From contig DATHAQ010000041.1 of assembly GCA_035296565.1 (NCBI GenBank), forward strand, positions 138,082-202,081: a DNA stretch of 64,000 nt, in the 5' to 3' direction. Below the pieces are notes generated by a model. It worked only from the letters and a program-made list of their open reading frames with translations. It had not been told where the DNA came from and ran no database searches. Source of the stretch: JACCZR01 sp035296565. Lineage in GTDB: Bacteria > Actinomycetota > Thermoleophilia > Solirubrobacterales > Thermoleophilaceae. This document shows positions 31,959 through 39,853 of the stretch, piece by piece (position 1 is the first letter of the stretch; each line of letters opens with the position of its first letter). The position numbers and the translations under genes were made by a program.

Positions 31959-33056
31959 ATGTCAGTAGGAGAACTGCAAGAGCTGGAGGAGGTGAAGCTC
32001 CTCCTCACCAAGGGCCAGACGACAGGCGTGCTCACCTATGCCGAGGTAGCGACCGCCCTGGCCGAGGTCGAGCTGGACGAGGGCGACGTCGAGGAGCTGC
32101 ACGGGTTCATCGAGAAGTCGGAGATCGAGCTCGTCGAAGAGGTCGACCCCGCGCTCAAGGCCAACCAGGAAGAGCGCGCGGTCGACCGCCGCAGCCGGCG
32201 CAAGGCCAAGACGGTCGACCTCAAGCCGGACATGACCACGGACAGCCTCCAGCTGTTCCTAAAGGACATCGGCAAGGTCCGCCTGCTCACCGCGGCAGAG
32301 GAGGTCACCCTCGCCAAGGCCATCGAGCGCGGCGACCTCGACGCCAAGCAGAAGATGGTCGAGTCCAACCTGCGGCTGGTGGTCTCGATCGCCAAGAACT
32401 ACCGCAACCAGGGCCTGCCCTTCCTCGACCTGATCCAGGAGGGGACGCTGGGCCTAGTTCGCGCGGCCGAGAAGTTCGACTACCGCAAGGGTTTCAAGTT
32501 CTCCACCTACGCCACCTGGTGGATTCGTCAGGCCATCGCCCGCGCACTCGCCGACAAGGCGCGCACGATCCGCATCCCGGTGCACGTGGTGGAGAAGCTG
32601 AACAAGATCGGCCGCGCCGAGCGCAAGCTGGTCACCGAGCTGGGCCGCGAGCCCACGCCGGACGAGATCTCCGAGCACACGGGCATCGACCCCGAGGAGG
32701 TCGACTCGATCAAGCGCTCTGCCCAGGCGCCGGTCTCGCTGGAGAAGCCGGTGGGTGACGAGGAGGAGTCCGAGTTCGGTCAGTTCATCGCCGACGAGCG
32801 GGCCGAGTCACCGTATGAGCGCGCCGCCGAGATCCTGACCAAGGAGGCGCTGCGCGAGGCGCTGGAGAACCTCTCCTACCGCGAGCGCCGCGTGCTCGAG
32901 CTGCGCTACGGCCTGGGCGGGGAGCACCCGCGCACGCTCGACGAGGTCGGCCGCACGTTCAACGTCACGCGCGAGCGCATCCGCCAGATCGAGAACCAGT
33001 CGCTCAAGAAGCTGCAGTCCCTCGCGGAAGCGCAGAAGCTCCGCGACGTGGCCTAG
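31959..33056 (+). CDS. rpoD: Primary-type RNA polymerase sigma factor
   Basis: 365 residues. Region 1.2 'DSLQLFLKDIGKVRLLTAAEEVTLAKAIERGD', region 2 'NLRLVVSIAKNYRNQGLPFLDLIQEGTLGLVRAAEKFDYRKGFKFSTYATWWIRQAIARALAD', region 3 'VEKLNKIGRAERKL' and region 4.2 'RTLDEVGRTFNVTRERIRQIENQSLKKL' are all present. Region 1.1 is short but retains the 'LLLTKGQTTGVLTYAEVATAL' start of primary sigmas. It directs housekeeping transcription. The stop shares CTAG with a small convergent gene. Confidence 0.96.
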   Translation: MSVGELQELEEVKLLLTKGQTTGVLTYAEVATALAEVELDEGDVEELHGFIEKSEIELVEEVDPALKANQEERAVDRRSRRKAKTVDLKPDMTTDSLQLFLKDIGKVRLLTAAEEVTLAKAIERGDLDAKQKMVESNLRLVVSIAKNYRNQGLPFLDLIQEGTLGLVRAAEKFDYRKGFKFSTYATWWIRQAIARALADKARTIRIPVHVVEKLNKIGRAERKLVTELGREPTPDEISEHTGIDPEEVDSIKRSAQAPVSLEKPVGDEEESEFGQFIADERAESPYERAAEILTKEALREALENLSYRERRVLELRYGLGGEHPRTLDEVGRTFNVTRERIRQIENQSLKKLQSLAEAQKLRDVA

Positions 33057-33250
33057 CGCACCGGCTGGAGGGCGGCCCCGCCGCAGTTGCCGCATCGCCC
33101 CTTGCCGCAGACGGCGTATGCGTGGGCTCCGCACGATGTGCACTCGCGTCGCTCGGGCTTCAGCAGCGCCTTGGCTCTGGGGGAGCCCGCAACCACGCTG
33201 GAAACCACGAGCATTCGCAGGTCCAGCGGGAATTGGAGGCGGTCCAGCAT
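33053..33250 (-). CDS. Small zinc-ribbon-like protein
   Basis: 65 residues. The C-terminal half has 'CTSCGAHAYAVCGKGRCGNCGG', two Cys-x2-Cys knuckles plus a Cys between, as in a zinc ribbon. The N-terminal half has one short hydrophobic helix (MLVVSSVVAG). The stop overlaps that of the sigma factor in CTAG, a pattern seen at other real convergent pairs here. No family was recognised. Confidence 0.5.
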   Translation of the reverse strand: MLDRLQFPLDLRMLVVSSVVAGSPRAKALLKPERRECTSCGAHAYAVCGKGRCGNCGGAALQPVR

Positions 33251-33407
33251 GCGAGTCCTTTCCGAAGGTTGAGGTGCCGCACCGAAGATGCTCGGCCCGA
33301 CTCACTCGGGCGCGACGCGCTTGTGCGAGATGCACAGGCTTCGGGGTCCTTGTCTGGTCGCAATTTGCGCGTTCAAGCCCGCGCATGAGAAAGCCGATGC
33401 AGAGTGC

Positions 33408-34526
33408 ATGTTCGATCTCGCAGAGGCTCTGCGTCATGTTGTCGAGTCCGAGGGCTCGGACCTCCACCTGAAGGTTCCCAGCCCCCCGATGATCCGCCAG
33501 CACGGCCGGCTGACGCCGATCCCGGGCTCTGAGCGGCTCACCAGCGAGGTCATGCAGCAGACCCTCGACCAGGTTCTCGCCGCCGACCCCCGCAAGCAGG
33601 AGGAGTTCAGCGAGGAGGGCGAGGTGGACTTCTCCTACTCGCTGCCCGGCGTCGCGCGCTACCGAGTCAACGCCTTCCAGCAGCGCACCAACGTCTCGAT
33701 GGTCTTCCGCGCGATTCCCTTCGACATCAAGACCAGCGAGCAGCTGATGCTCCCGCAGGTGGTCGACGACCTGGCCGAGGAGGAGCGCGGCGTGATCCTC
33801 CTGACGGGAACCACCGGCTCGGGCAAGTCGACGACGCTCGCGGCGATGATCAACCGCATCAACAGCACGCAGGCGAAGCACATCGTCACGATCGAGGACC
33901 CGATCGAGTACCTGCACCGCGACAACCTGTCGATCATCAACCAGCGCGAGGTCGGCGAGGACACCAAGTCCTTTGCGCGCGCGCTGCGCCGCGTGCTGCG
34001 CCAGGACCCCGACGTGATCCTCGTCGGCGAGATGCGCGACGAGGAGACGGTGCGCACCGTGCTGTCAGCCGCCGAGACCGGCCACCTCGTGCTGTCCACC
34101 GTCCACACCGTCGACGCCGCGGAAACCGTGAACCGCATCATCGACTTCTTCTCCGAGGCCGAACAGCGCCAGGCGCGCGCGATGCTGGCCGGAACGCTCA
34201 AGGGCGTCATCTCCCAGCGCCTGGTGCCCACGCCGGACGGGGACGGCCGCGTCGCCACCTGCGAGGTGCTGCGGATGACCGGCCGCGTGAAGGACATGAT
34301 CCTCAACCCCGAGGAGACCGGGAAGCTCCCCGAGGTCATCTCCGAGGGCGCCTACTACGGAATGCAGACCTTCGACCAGGCCTTGCTCGGCCACCTGCAG
34401 AAGGGGCTGATCGACATGGACACCGCCCTGCGCTACGCGACCCACCCGCACGACTTCAAGCTGCTGGTCTCTTCCGACGGCCAACGCTCGACCGCGGTCG
34501 ACGCAGTGATGGCCGAAGCCGGCTAA
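33408..34526 (+). CDS. pilT: Twitching-motility ATPase PilT
   Basis: 372 residues from the ATG at 33408. 'EGSDLHLKVPSPPMIRQHGRL' is the N-terminal PAS-like opening of GspE/PilT ATPases, Walker A is 'LLTGTTGSGKSTTLAAM', the Asp box and Walker B are 'IVTIEDPIEYLH' and 'DVILVGEMRDEETV', and the His box is 'TGHLVLSTVHTVDA'. It powers retraction of type IV pili. No other pil gene is in the window. The 157 bp upstream hold no clear promoter. Confidence 0.95.
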   Translation: MFDLAEALRHVVESEGSDLHLKVPSPPMIRQHGRLTPIPGSERLTSEVMQQTLDQVLAADPRKQEEFSEEGEVDFSYSLPGVARYRVNAFQQRTNVSMVFRAIPFDIKTSEQLMLPQVVDDLAEEERGVILLTGTTGSGKSTTLAAMINRINSTQAKHIVTIEDPIEYLHRDNLSIINQREVGEDTKSFARALRRVLRQDPDVILVGEMRDEETVRTVLSAAETGHLVLSTVHTVDAAETVNRIIDFFSEAEQRQARAMLAGTLKGVISQRLVPTPDGDGRVATCEVLRMTGRVKDMILNPEETGKLPEVISEGAYYGMQTFDQALLGHLQKGLIDMDTALRYATHPHDFKLLVSSDGQRSTAVDAVMAEAG

Positions 34527-34639
34527 CCGAGCCGCACGGGCACGCTGTCGCGGTCCGCCTGTACTAGGTTGCACGGTGGGCCGGTTCTGCCAGAGAGTGG
34601 AGCCGCGGTACCGAACCAGACCACTCTGAAGGAGGACAG

Positions 34640-35359
34640 GTGCAGAGCACCCTAGGCGAGTACCAGGAGACGCAGAGCCAGGAGGCCTTCGCGCTCCAGA
34701 ACTCGAAGCTGTTGAAGGTAAGCCTCAACCAGATCACGATCCAGGCCAAGCTCGGCTCGATGGTCGCCTACCAGGGCGACGTGAGCTTCGAGCACGCGGG
34801 CTCGGGCGGTATGGGCCGCTTCATCAAGAAGGCCGTGAGCGGCGAGGGCACCTCGCTGATGAAGGCCAGCGGCACCGGCGAGATGTTCCTTGCCTCCGAG
34901 GCGCAGGACGTCCACCTGATCAAGCTCGAGAACGACGCCATCACCTGCAACGGCGCCAACGTGCTGGCGTTCGACGCGGGCATCGACTGGGACATCACCA
35001 AGGTGGGCGGCGGCATGGCCGGGGCCATGGCGGGTGGCCTGTTCAACATGTCGCTTCAGGGCACCGGCTGGGTGGCCGTCCTCTCCGACGGCCCGCCCGT
35101 GCTGCTGAACACCGGGGACGCGCCCACGTTCGCCGACCCGCAGGCCGCGATCACCTGGTCGAGCGGAGTGACCACCAGCATCAAGTCCGACTTCAAGGCC
35201 AAGGACCTGATCGGCAAGGGCTCGGGCGAGCAGATGCAGATGGCCTTCCAGGGCGCCGGCTGGGTGCTGGTGCAGCCGAGCGAGGGCCGCGTCGCCGCCA
35301 CGCCCGCCAGCAGCGGCGGCGGCGGTGGGGGCGGCCTGCTGGGCCAGCTGGGTGGCTGA
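34640..35359 (+). CDS. AIM24-family protein
   Basis: 239 residues from a GTG with a strong site (GAAGGAGG) 4 nt upstream. 'VSLNQITIQAKLGSMVAYQGDVSFEHAG' begins the beta-helix-like AIM24 (DUF124) fold, followed by 'LMKASGTGEMFLASEAQDVHLIKL', 'ITCNGANVLAFDAGIDWDITKV' and 'FNMSLQGTGWVAVLSDGPPVLL'. It ends in a poly-Gly tract and 'LLGQLGG'. The family's function in bacteria is unclear. TACTAGGTT about 75 nt upstream is a possible -10. Confidence 0.88.
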   Translation: MQSTLGEYQETQSQEAFALQNSKLLKVSLNQITIQAKLGSMVAYQGDVSFEHAGSGGMGRFIKKAVSGEGTSLMKASGTGEMFLASEAQDVHLIKLENDAITCNGANVLAFDAGIDWDITKVGGGMAGAMAGGLFNMSLQGTGWVAVLSDGPPVLLNTGDAPTFADPQAAITWSSGVTTSIKSDFKAKDLIGKGSGEQMQMAFQGAGWVLVQPSEGRVAATPASSGGGGGGGLLGQLGG

Positions 35360-35417
35360 GGGTCTCAGGGTGTGCCCGGCCGCTGGCGCCGGGCACGCCC
35401 ACGCCGGGGCGCGCCCA

Positions 35418-35445
35418 CTTCAAAAGTTGAAGCATTAGCTAGAAT
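35418..35445 (+). promoter_or_regulatory. Inverted repeat and -10 before the HxlR gene
   Basis: CTTCAA-AAG-TTGAAG (35418-35432) is a perfect 6-bp inverted repeat, and TAGAAT (35440-35445) ends 8 nt before the ATG. The repeat sits where the -35 would be, so autoregulation by the HxlR protein is plausible. Confidence 0.5.
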
Positions 35446-35453
35446 TCGGGCCC

Positions 35454-35822
35454 ATGGCCACCCGCGCCACCACAGAGGTCTGTCCTGTCTGTGCCACCGC
35501 GGACGTGATCTGCGGCAAGTGGACGATCCTCGTGATCCGCGACCTCGCGGACGGGCACACCCGCTTCGGAGAGCTCCAGCGCTCCCTGGAGGGCATCAGC
35601 CCACGGACCCTGTCTCTGCGGCTGCGCGTGCTCGAGGAGCAGGGGATCGTCGAGCGCCACACCTACCCCGAGGTCCCGCCGCGGGTGGAGTACTCGCTTA
35701 CCGAGAAGGGTGAGGCCCTGCTGCCGCTGATCGAGGACATGCGCTCCTACGGGCGCCAGTGGCTCGATGCCGCCTGCGGCTCCACGGCTGCGGAGCCCGC
35801 CGAGGCCGCCGTCCCCGCCTAG
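35454..35822 (+). CDS. HxlR-family transcriptional regulator
   Basis: 122 residues, complete. 'CPVCATADVICGKWTILVIRDLADGHTRFGELQRSLEGISPRTLSLRLRVLEEQGIVERHTYPEVPPRVEYSLTEKG' is the full HxlR winged helix, with Cys residues at 10, 13 and 20 that could sense thiol stress. The helix 'LLPLIEDMRSYGRQWL' mediates dimerisation. The downstream gene is separated by a hairpin element and 91 bp. Confidence 0.93.
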   Translation: MATRATTEVCPVCATADVICGKWTILVIRDLADGHTRFGELQRSLEGISPRTLSLRLRVLEEQGIVERHTYPEVPPRVEYSLTEKGEALLPLIEDMRSYGRQWLDAACGSTAAEPAEAAVPA

Positions 35823-35825
35823 CTG

Positions 35826-35858
35826 GCGCCAGGCCGGGCGCCGGCCGGCCGAGTACCG
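35826..35858. repeat. GCGYYGG hairpin element, copy e
   Basis: Stem GGCCGG (35832-35837), loop GCGCCGG, stem CCGGCC (35845-35850), then GAGTACCG. It starts 4 bp after the HxlR stop. Confidence 0.75.
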
Positions 35859-35913
35859 CCGCTCGCTTGGTACGCGGGCAGGACACCGCGCCAGGGCGGC
35901 GAACCCGCCCGGC

Positions 35914-37311
35914 ATGAGAGATCAAGGGCTTCGAGACGCCCTGAGGGCCTTTGCCCTCGAGGCTGCGGCCATGCTTCACGAGGAGCTCGAGGCCGGCGCG
36001 GAGCTGGCCTTCGACCTCGAGGACGAGGGCTCGCGCCGCGGCCCCTCGCTCTACCGCTACCGCCCCCTCACCGAGGAGTTCATCGCCCACCGGTGGCTGC
36101 GCCTGCGCGGCCTGTCCTCCTACCACCCCGCCGCGCTGGCCCTGGGAGCCGGAGCGGCGCGGTTGATGCGCGCACACGGACTGCGCGGAGAGGAGGCGGA
36201 ACCCGCGCTGCGGGCGATGCTCGAGCGCCTCTACGACGACGCCACCAGCTTCCGCTTCCCCGAGGAGCGCTTCGAGCGGGTCATGGCCGAGGTCGAGCAG
36301 ACCCTCGAGCAGGGAGTCGCCCCCGCGATGATCGTGGCCGCCCTGCCGGGCCTGGCGCTCGATGCCGACGCGCTGGAGCTGGGGGCCGGCCTGTCAATCG
36401 AGCACGGCCGGGACGTGGGCGCCCCGCCCGAGGCGGCCTGGGCCGAGGACGGCGAGACCCCTCGCGCCGTGGTGGTGCTGCGCTTCGAGCTCGACGACGG
36501 CGACGAGCTGCCGCTTGGCGAGGCCCGCACGCGCTTCCGCGGCCTCGTGGAGGGACTGCGCCTCTACCGCGCGGGCGCGGTCACCCTGCCGGGGATCGGG
36601 TTCGCGCGTGAGGCCGAGGGCCGCTGGCAGCCGCTGGAGCTCGAGGGCGCCGGAGCGGCGCGCGGCGCGCCGCTGCTGCTGACCGAGGACGACGCTGCGC
36701 CACTGTCCGGTTTCCTCGAGGCGGTGGAGCGCTCGCCCCGCCGCCCGCGGGTGGCCTGGGCGATCCGGCGCTTCGACATGGGCTGCTCGCGGCCCGTGGA
36801 GGCCGACGCCCTGTCCGATCACCTGCTCGCACTCCGCGCCCTGCTGGACGTGGAAGGCGAGAGCCTGCCGCTGCGCCTGGCGGCGCTGTGCGCCGAGGAG
36901 GGCGAGCGGCGAGGGCTGCAACGCCGCCTGGAGCGGGCGGTCGAGCTCGAGCGGGCACTGATGGGCGGCGGGCCCGATCCCGGCCTGCGCGCCGGCGAGT
37001 CTCCGCGCGCGCTGGCGGCCGAGCTGGAGGCTCACGTCCGGGCCCTGCTGCGCGACGTGCTGTGCGGCTACCTGGACGCCGACCTGGGGGCGGTGGCCGA
37101 CGACATCCTGCTCGAGGTGCCCGAGCCCCAGTCGGGCGAGATCGACGCTCGGGACCTGCGGGTCGCGCAGGAGACCAGCGAGATCGACGCGCTGGATCCT
37201 GCCGAGATGGAGGAGCTGGATCCCGAAGCCTTCGATCCGGACGAGCCGGACGAGGACGTGCAGGGCGTGACGCCTTCGGCGGACTGGCAGGACTTCTCCG
37301 CGCCGGTCTGA
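35914..37311 (+). CDS. Large protein of unknown function with acidic tail
   Basis: 465 residues from the ATG at 35914. It is largely helical with no signal or TM segment. Distinct blocks: 'EELEAGAELAFDLEDEGSRRGPSLYRYRPLTEEFIAHRWLRLRGLSSYHPAALAL' near the start, a central strand-rich part ('TPRAVVVLRFELDDGDELPLGEARTRFRGLVEGLRLYRAGAVTLPGIGF'), and an acidic tail ('ALDPAEMEELDPEAFDPDEPDEDV'). I recognise no family. It may be specific to this lineage. It stands alone with a convergent neighbour. Confidence 0.75.
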   Translation: MRDQGLRDALRAFALEAAAMLHEELEAGAELAFDLEDEGSRRGPSLYRYRPLTEEFIAHRWLRLRGLSSYHPAALALGAGAARLMRAHGLRGEEAEPALRAMLERLYDDATSFRFPEERFERVMAEVEQTLEQGVAPAMIVAALPGLALDADALELGAGLSIEHGRDVGAPPEAAWAEDGETPRAVVVLRFELDDGDELPLGEARTRFRGLVEGLRLYRAGAVTLPGIGFAREAEGRWQPLELEGAGAARGAPLLLTEDDAAPLSGFLEAVERSPRRPRVAWAIRRFDMGCSRPVEADALSDHLLALRALLDVEGESLPLRLAALCAEEGERRGLQRRLERAVELERALMGGGPDPGLRAGESPRALAAELEAHVRALLRDVLCGYLDADLGAVADDILLEVPEPQSGEIDARDLRVAQETSEIDALDPAEMEELDPEAFDPDEPDEDVQGVTPSADWQDFSAPV

Positions 37312-37340
37312 GGGACGGCGGCGGGTGGGGCGGAGGTGAG

Positions 37341-37410
37341 GCACGGCTCCCTGCCGCGAATTTCGTCAGGACGCTGAGGACTTTCTGGACGGGTGTATGC
37401 CGTGTGCTCG
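37341..37410. repeat. TCAG-N4-CTGA palindromic element, copy C
   Basis: Core TCAGGACGCTGA with TTTCG on the left and GACTTTCTGGACGGGTGT on the right, ending in GTGTGCTCG. It lies in the first unit of the tandem duplication. Confidence 0.55.
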
Positions 37411-37479
37411 CTGGGATGCCGGCCGCCCTCGGCGCGAGTGGCGGCCCCGCCCCGCGACGATGACGTGAGCCGGGCTGGC

Positions 37480-37590
37480 CAGACAGGTAATCCGCCCAGC
37501 TTGGACGACATCCGCTTCGGCCCGGGTTGCCGGCTGGTGAGGCCCCCAAGGTGGGTGGATGGTCCCGCTTCATGTCCGGCACCTCGATCT
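37480..37590 (-). pseudogene. Decayed fragment of the ArsA-like gene 3' end
   Basis: On the minus strand the fragment reads 'IEVPDMKRDHPPTL', matching 'IEVPDMEQDIHDLEGL' at the C-terminus of the intact gene at 37750. It has no start and its frame drifts. It was left by the tandem duplication. Confidence 0.7.
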
Positions 37591-37596
37591 GGGCTG

Positions 37597-37669
37597 ACGC
37601 ACGGCTCCCTGCCGCGAAATTCGTCAGGAGCCTGAGGACTTTTCTGACCGGTGTGTGCTGTGCGCTCGC
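37597..37669. repeat. TCAG-N4-CTGA palindromic element, copy D
   Basis: Core TCAGGAGCCTGA, flanked by GAAATTCG and GGACTTTTCTGACCGG, ending in GTGTGTGCTGTGCG. It belongs to the second unit of the duplication and lies 80 bp after the ArsA-like stop. Confidence 0.6.
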
Positions 37670-37749
37670 TTGACCGGGCCCGCGCCCGGCGGGGGTAGCG
37701 GCTCTGGCCAACGGCCCTCGCCTCGCGACGATGGCGTGAGCCGGGCGGC

Positions 37750-38820
37750 TCAGAACAGGTACTGGCCCATCCTGGTGAGGCCCTCGAGGTCGTGGATGTC
37801 CTGCTCCATGTCCGGCACCTCGATCATCGGCTTGCGGCCCAGGCGCTTGCGCAGGGCCTCCAGGCTGAGCTGGTCGCGCTCGGCCAGCCGGCGGTAGTCC
37901 TCCAGGTTCGAGGCGACCTTGCGGCCCAGCCCAGGGCCGAGCAGGGCCTCGACCTCGCCGGCCACGCCGTTGCCCTTCGCCGGCAGCTCGTGCATGCGGT
38001 TGACCACCGCGGCGCCGAAGGGCATCCCGGCGTCCTTCAGGCGGTGGTGGAAGAACACAGCCTCGTCAACGGCGTCGTAGCGGGGCGAGGTGACCAGCAG
38101 GAAGGTCGTCCGGCTGTCGGCCAGCAGGTCGGTGACCCGGTTGGCCCGCTCGCGGAAGCCCGAGGCCATGTCGCCGAAGCTCTGGAAGAACTCGGAGAGG
38201 TCCTGCAGCAGATCCACGCCGGTGAGCCGCTTGAGCATCGAGAAGATCACCCCGGTCCCCCGCGAGAAGACCTTGACCCCGAACAGCCCGCCGCTGGTGA
38301 AGAACTGCAGCGAGCGCGAGTCGATGAAGCGCGACAGCCGCTTGGGGGCGTCCAGGAAGTCGAGCGCGTTGCGGGTGGGAGGGGTGTCCAGGACGAGCAG
38401 GTCGTAGCGGCCCTCGTTGTGCAGCTCGTGCAGCTTCTCCATGGCCATGTACTCCTGCGAGCCGGCCACCGCATTGGAGAGCTCCTGGTAGATGCGGTTG
38501 TTCAGCACCGCGTCGCGCGTCTGCTCGTCGGGCGCGTGCCACTCGACGAGGTCGTCGAAGGTGCGCTTGGCATCGAGCATCATCGCCCACAGCTCGCCGT
38601 CGCCGGTGTCGATCGGGACCTGCCTCTCCTCGTTGCCGAGCTCGGGAAGGCCCAGCGAGTTGGCCAGCCGCTTGGCGGGGTCGATGGTGAGCACGATCAC
38701 CTTCTTGCCGCGCTGGGCCATGCCGAGCGCCACCGCGGCCGAGGTGGTGGTCTTGCCTACGCCGCCGGAGCCGGCGCAGACGCAGATCTCCTTGCGCCGG
38801 AGCATGTCGGCGACGTTCAC
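37750..38820 (-). CDS. ArsA/Get3-type ATPase (second of pair)
   Basis: 356 residues from a GTG overlapping the upstream stop (GTGA). The deviant Walker A is 'CAGSGGVGKTTTSAAVALGMAQRGKKVIVLTIDPAKRLANSLGL', switch I has the IDPAKRL form, and 'YDLLVLDTPPTRNALDFLDAPKRLSRFID' is the switch II region. Paired ArsA-like ATPases also occur in mycobacteria (Rv3679-Rv3680). The substrate is unknown. There is no arsenic operon context. Confidence 0.9.
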   Translation of the reverse strand: MNVADMLRRKEICVCAGSGGVGKTTTSAAVALGMAQRGKKVIVLTIDPAKRLANSLGLPELGNEERQVPIDTGDGELWAMMLDAKRTFDDLVEWHAPDEQTRDAVLNNRIYQELSNAVAGSQEYMAMEKLHELHNEGRYDLLVLDTPPTRNALDFLDAPKRLSRFIDSRSLQFFTSGGLFGVKVFSRGTGVIFSMLKRLTGVDLLQDLSEFFQSFGDMASGFRERANRVTDLLADSRTTFLLVTSPRYDAVDEAVFFHHRLKDAGMPFGAAVVNRMHELPAKGNGVAGEVEALLGPGLGRKVASNLEDYRRLAERDQLSLEALRKRLGRKPMIEVPDMEQDIHDLEGLTRMGQYLF

Positions 38821-39746
38821 AGCCGCCGCTCCAGGTCGTGCGACAGGGCCTCGACCTGCTCCGCGCCGATCTCCGGCTCGAACAGGAAGGGCAGCGTGGT
38901 CACCGGCGCGTCGGCGTCGCGCTTGAGGCGCCGGAGCTGGCTGCGCTGCGCGCGGGCGCGCTCGTGCTCGGAGAGAGCGGCGTCAATGGCGGCGCGGGCC
39001 GCCGGGGAGGGTTTGCCGTTCGCGGCGGCGATCGTCTCGGCCTCGGCGCCACTGAAGCGCTCGGGGTAGAGGGCGTTGACCACGATCGCCTGAAGGTGCT
39101 GGCCCATCTCCTCCTCGAGGCGCCCTCCGAGGTCCAGGGTCTCGTTCACCGGCATGTCCTCCGCCAGCGCGACGGCCACCACGGCTGTCTGCTTCGGATC
39201 GGCCAGGAAGGTGTGGATGTGGTTGGCCTGGCTTGCGATGGGGCCGACCCGCGTGGCGTCGCGGAAGGTCTTGGGCGCTCGCAGCATCGCCACGCCGTGG
39301 CCGGTCGCCGGCGCGTCGACGATCACCACGTCGTAGGGGGAGGCCTTGGTCTTCTTGCGCTCGAGCTGCGCCAGCTCCCAGACCTTGCCGACCGTCACCA
39401 GCTCGGAGAGGCCGGGCGCCGCCGCTGCGAGGTAGCTGAAGATGCGGCTGCTGTTGAGCAGCCCCGCCATGGCCCCCGAGTGCAGCTGGAAGCGCAGCCA
39501 CTCCTCGCGCGCGTGGTCCGGGTCCACCGAGATCGCCCACAGGTCCTTGGCGAGCTCGACCTCCTCGAAGCCGGCCCCGTCGAGCCCGAAGAGGTTCGGG
39601 ATGCGGCTCTGCTCGGCGACCTCGCAGACCATGACGCGCTTTCCCTGACGGGCGGCTATCAGACCCAGAGCCGCGGTCACCGTGGTCTTGCCGGTGCCTC
39701 CCTTGCCGGTCACGAATACCAGGCGCTTGTCGAGCACGGAGCTCAT
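38817..39746 (-). CDS. ArsA/Get3-type ATPase (first of pair)
   Basis: 309 residues from the ATG at 39746. P-loop 'FVTGKGGTGKTTVTAALGLIAARQGKRVMVCEV', then 'SPYDVVIVDAPATGHGVAMLRAPKTF'. It lacks the IDPAKRL segment of its partner ('VAEQSRIPNLFGLDG' in the same place), so the two subunits are specialised. They probably form a heterodimer, as the mycobacterial pair does. It is divergent from the ParA-FtsZ pair with 107 bp between starts. Confidence 0.9.
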   Translation of the reverse strand: MSSVLDKRLVFVTGKGGTGKTTVTAALGLIAARQGKRVMVCEVAEQSRIPNLFGLDGAGFEEVELAKDLWAISVDPDHAREEWLRFQLHSGAMAGLLNSSRIFSYLAAAAPGLSELVTVGKVWELAQLERKKTKASPYDVVIVDAPATGHGVAMLRAPKTFRDATRVGPIASQANHIHTFLADPKQTAVVAVALAEDMPVNETLDLGGRLEEEMGQHLQAIVVNALYPERFSGAEAETIAAANGKPSPAARAAIDAALSEHERARAQRSQLRRLKRDADAPVTTLPFLFEPEIGAEQVEALSHDLERRL

Positions 39747-39754
39747 ACCGATCG

Positions 39755-39760
39755 AGGTTA
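39755..39760 (-). promoter_or_regulatory. Candidate leaderless -10 for the ArsA pair
   Basis: TAACCT on the minus strand, 8 nt before the ATG at 39746. Confidence 0.4.
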
Positions 39761-39853
39761 CGGGGCGGCGGGGTACCGGGATCGCCCCGCGACGGCCCTG
39801 TACCAAGCCAATCGGAAGGAATACTTCACATACGTGCGAATAGGCCCTTTGCG

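Larger units (their letters stand above)
37341..37826. repeat. Tandem duplication at a convergent gene end
   Basis: Unit 1 (37341 to about 37590) and unit 2 (37599 to about 37826) each run from gcacggctccctgccgcga through a palindromic element (37358 and 37616) into the 3' end of the ArsA-like gene ('tgtccggcacctcgatc' at 37573 and 37809). The offset drifts from 258 to 236 bp, so indels have accumulated. Unit 2 carries the functional gene end. Confidence 0.8.

Noticed and set aside
37431..37457. Inverted repeat GGCCGCC-N12-GGCGGCC inside the duplication
   Set aside because: A chance GC palindrome is likely in 70% GC DNA; there is no second copy with the same sequence.
36581..37711. Minus-strand open frame across the 3' end of the unknown gene and the duplication
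   Set aside because: The only recognisable part is the duplicated ArsA tail; the rest is antisense Arg/Pro sequence.
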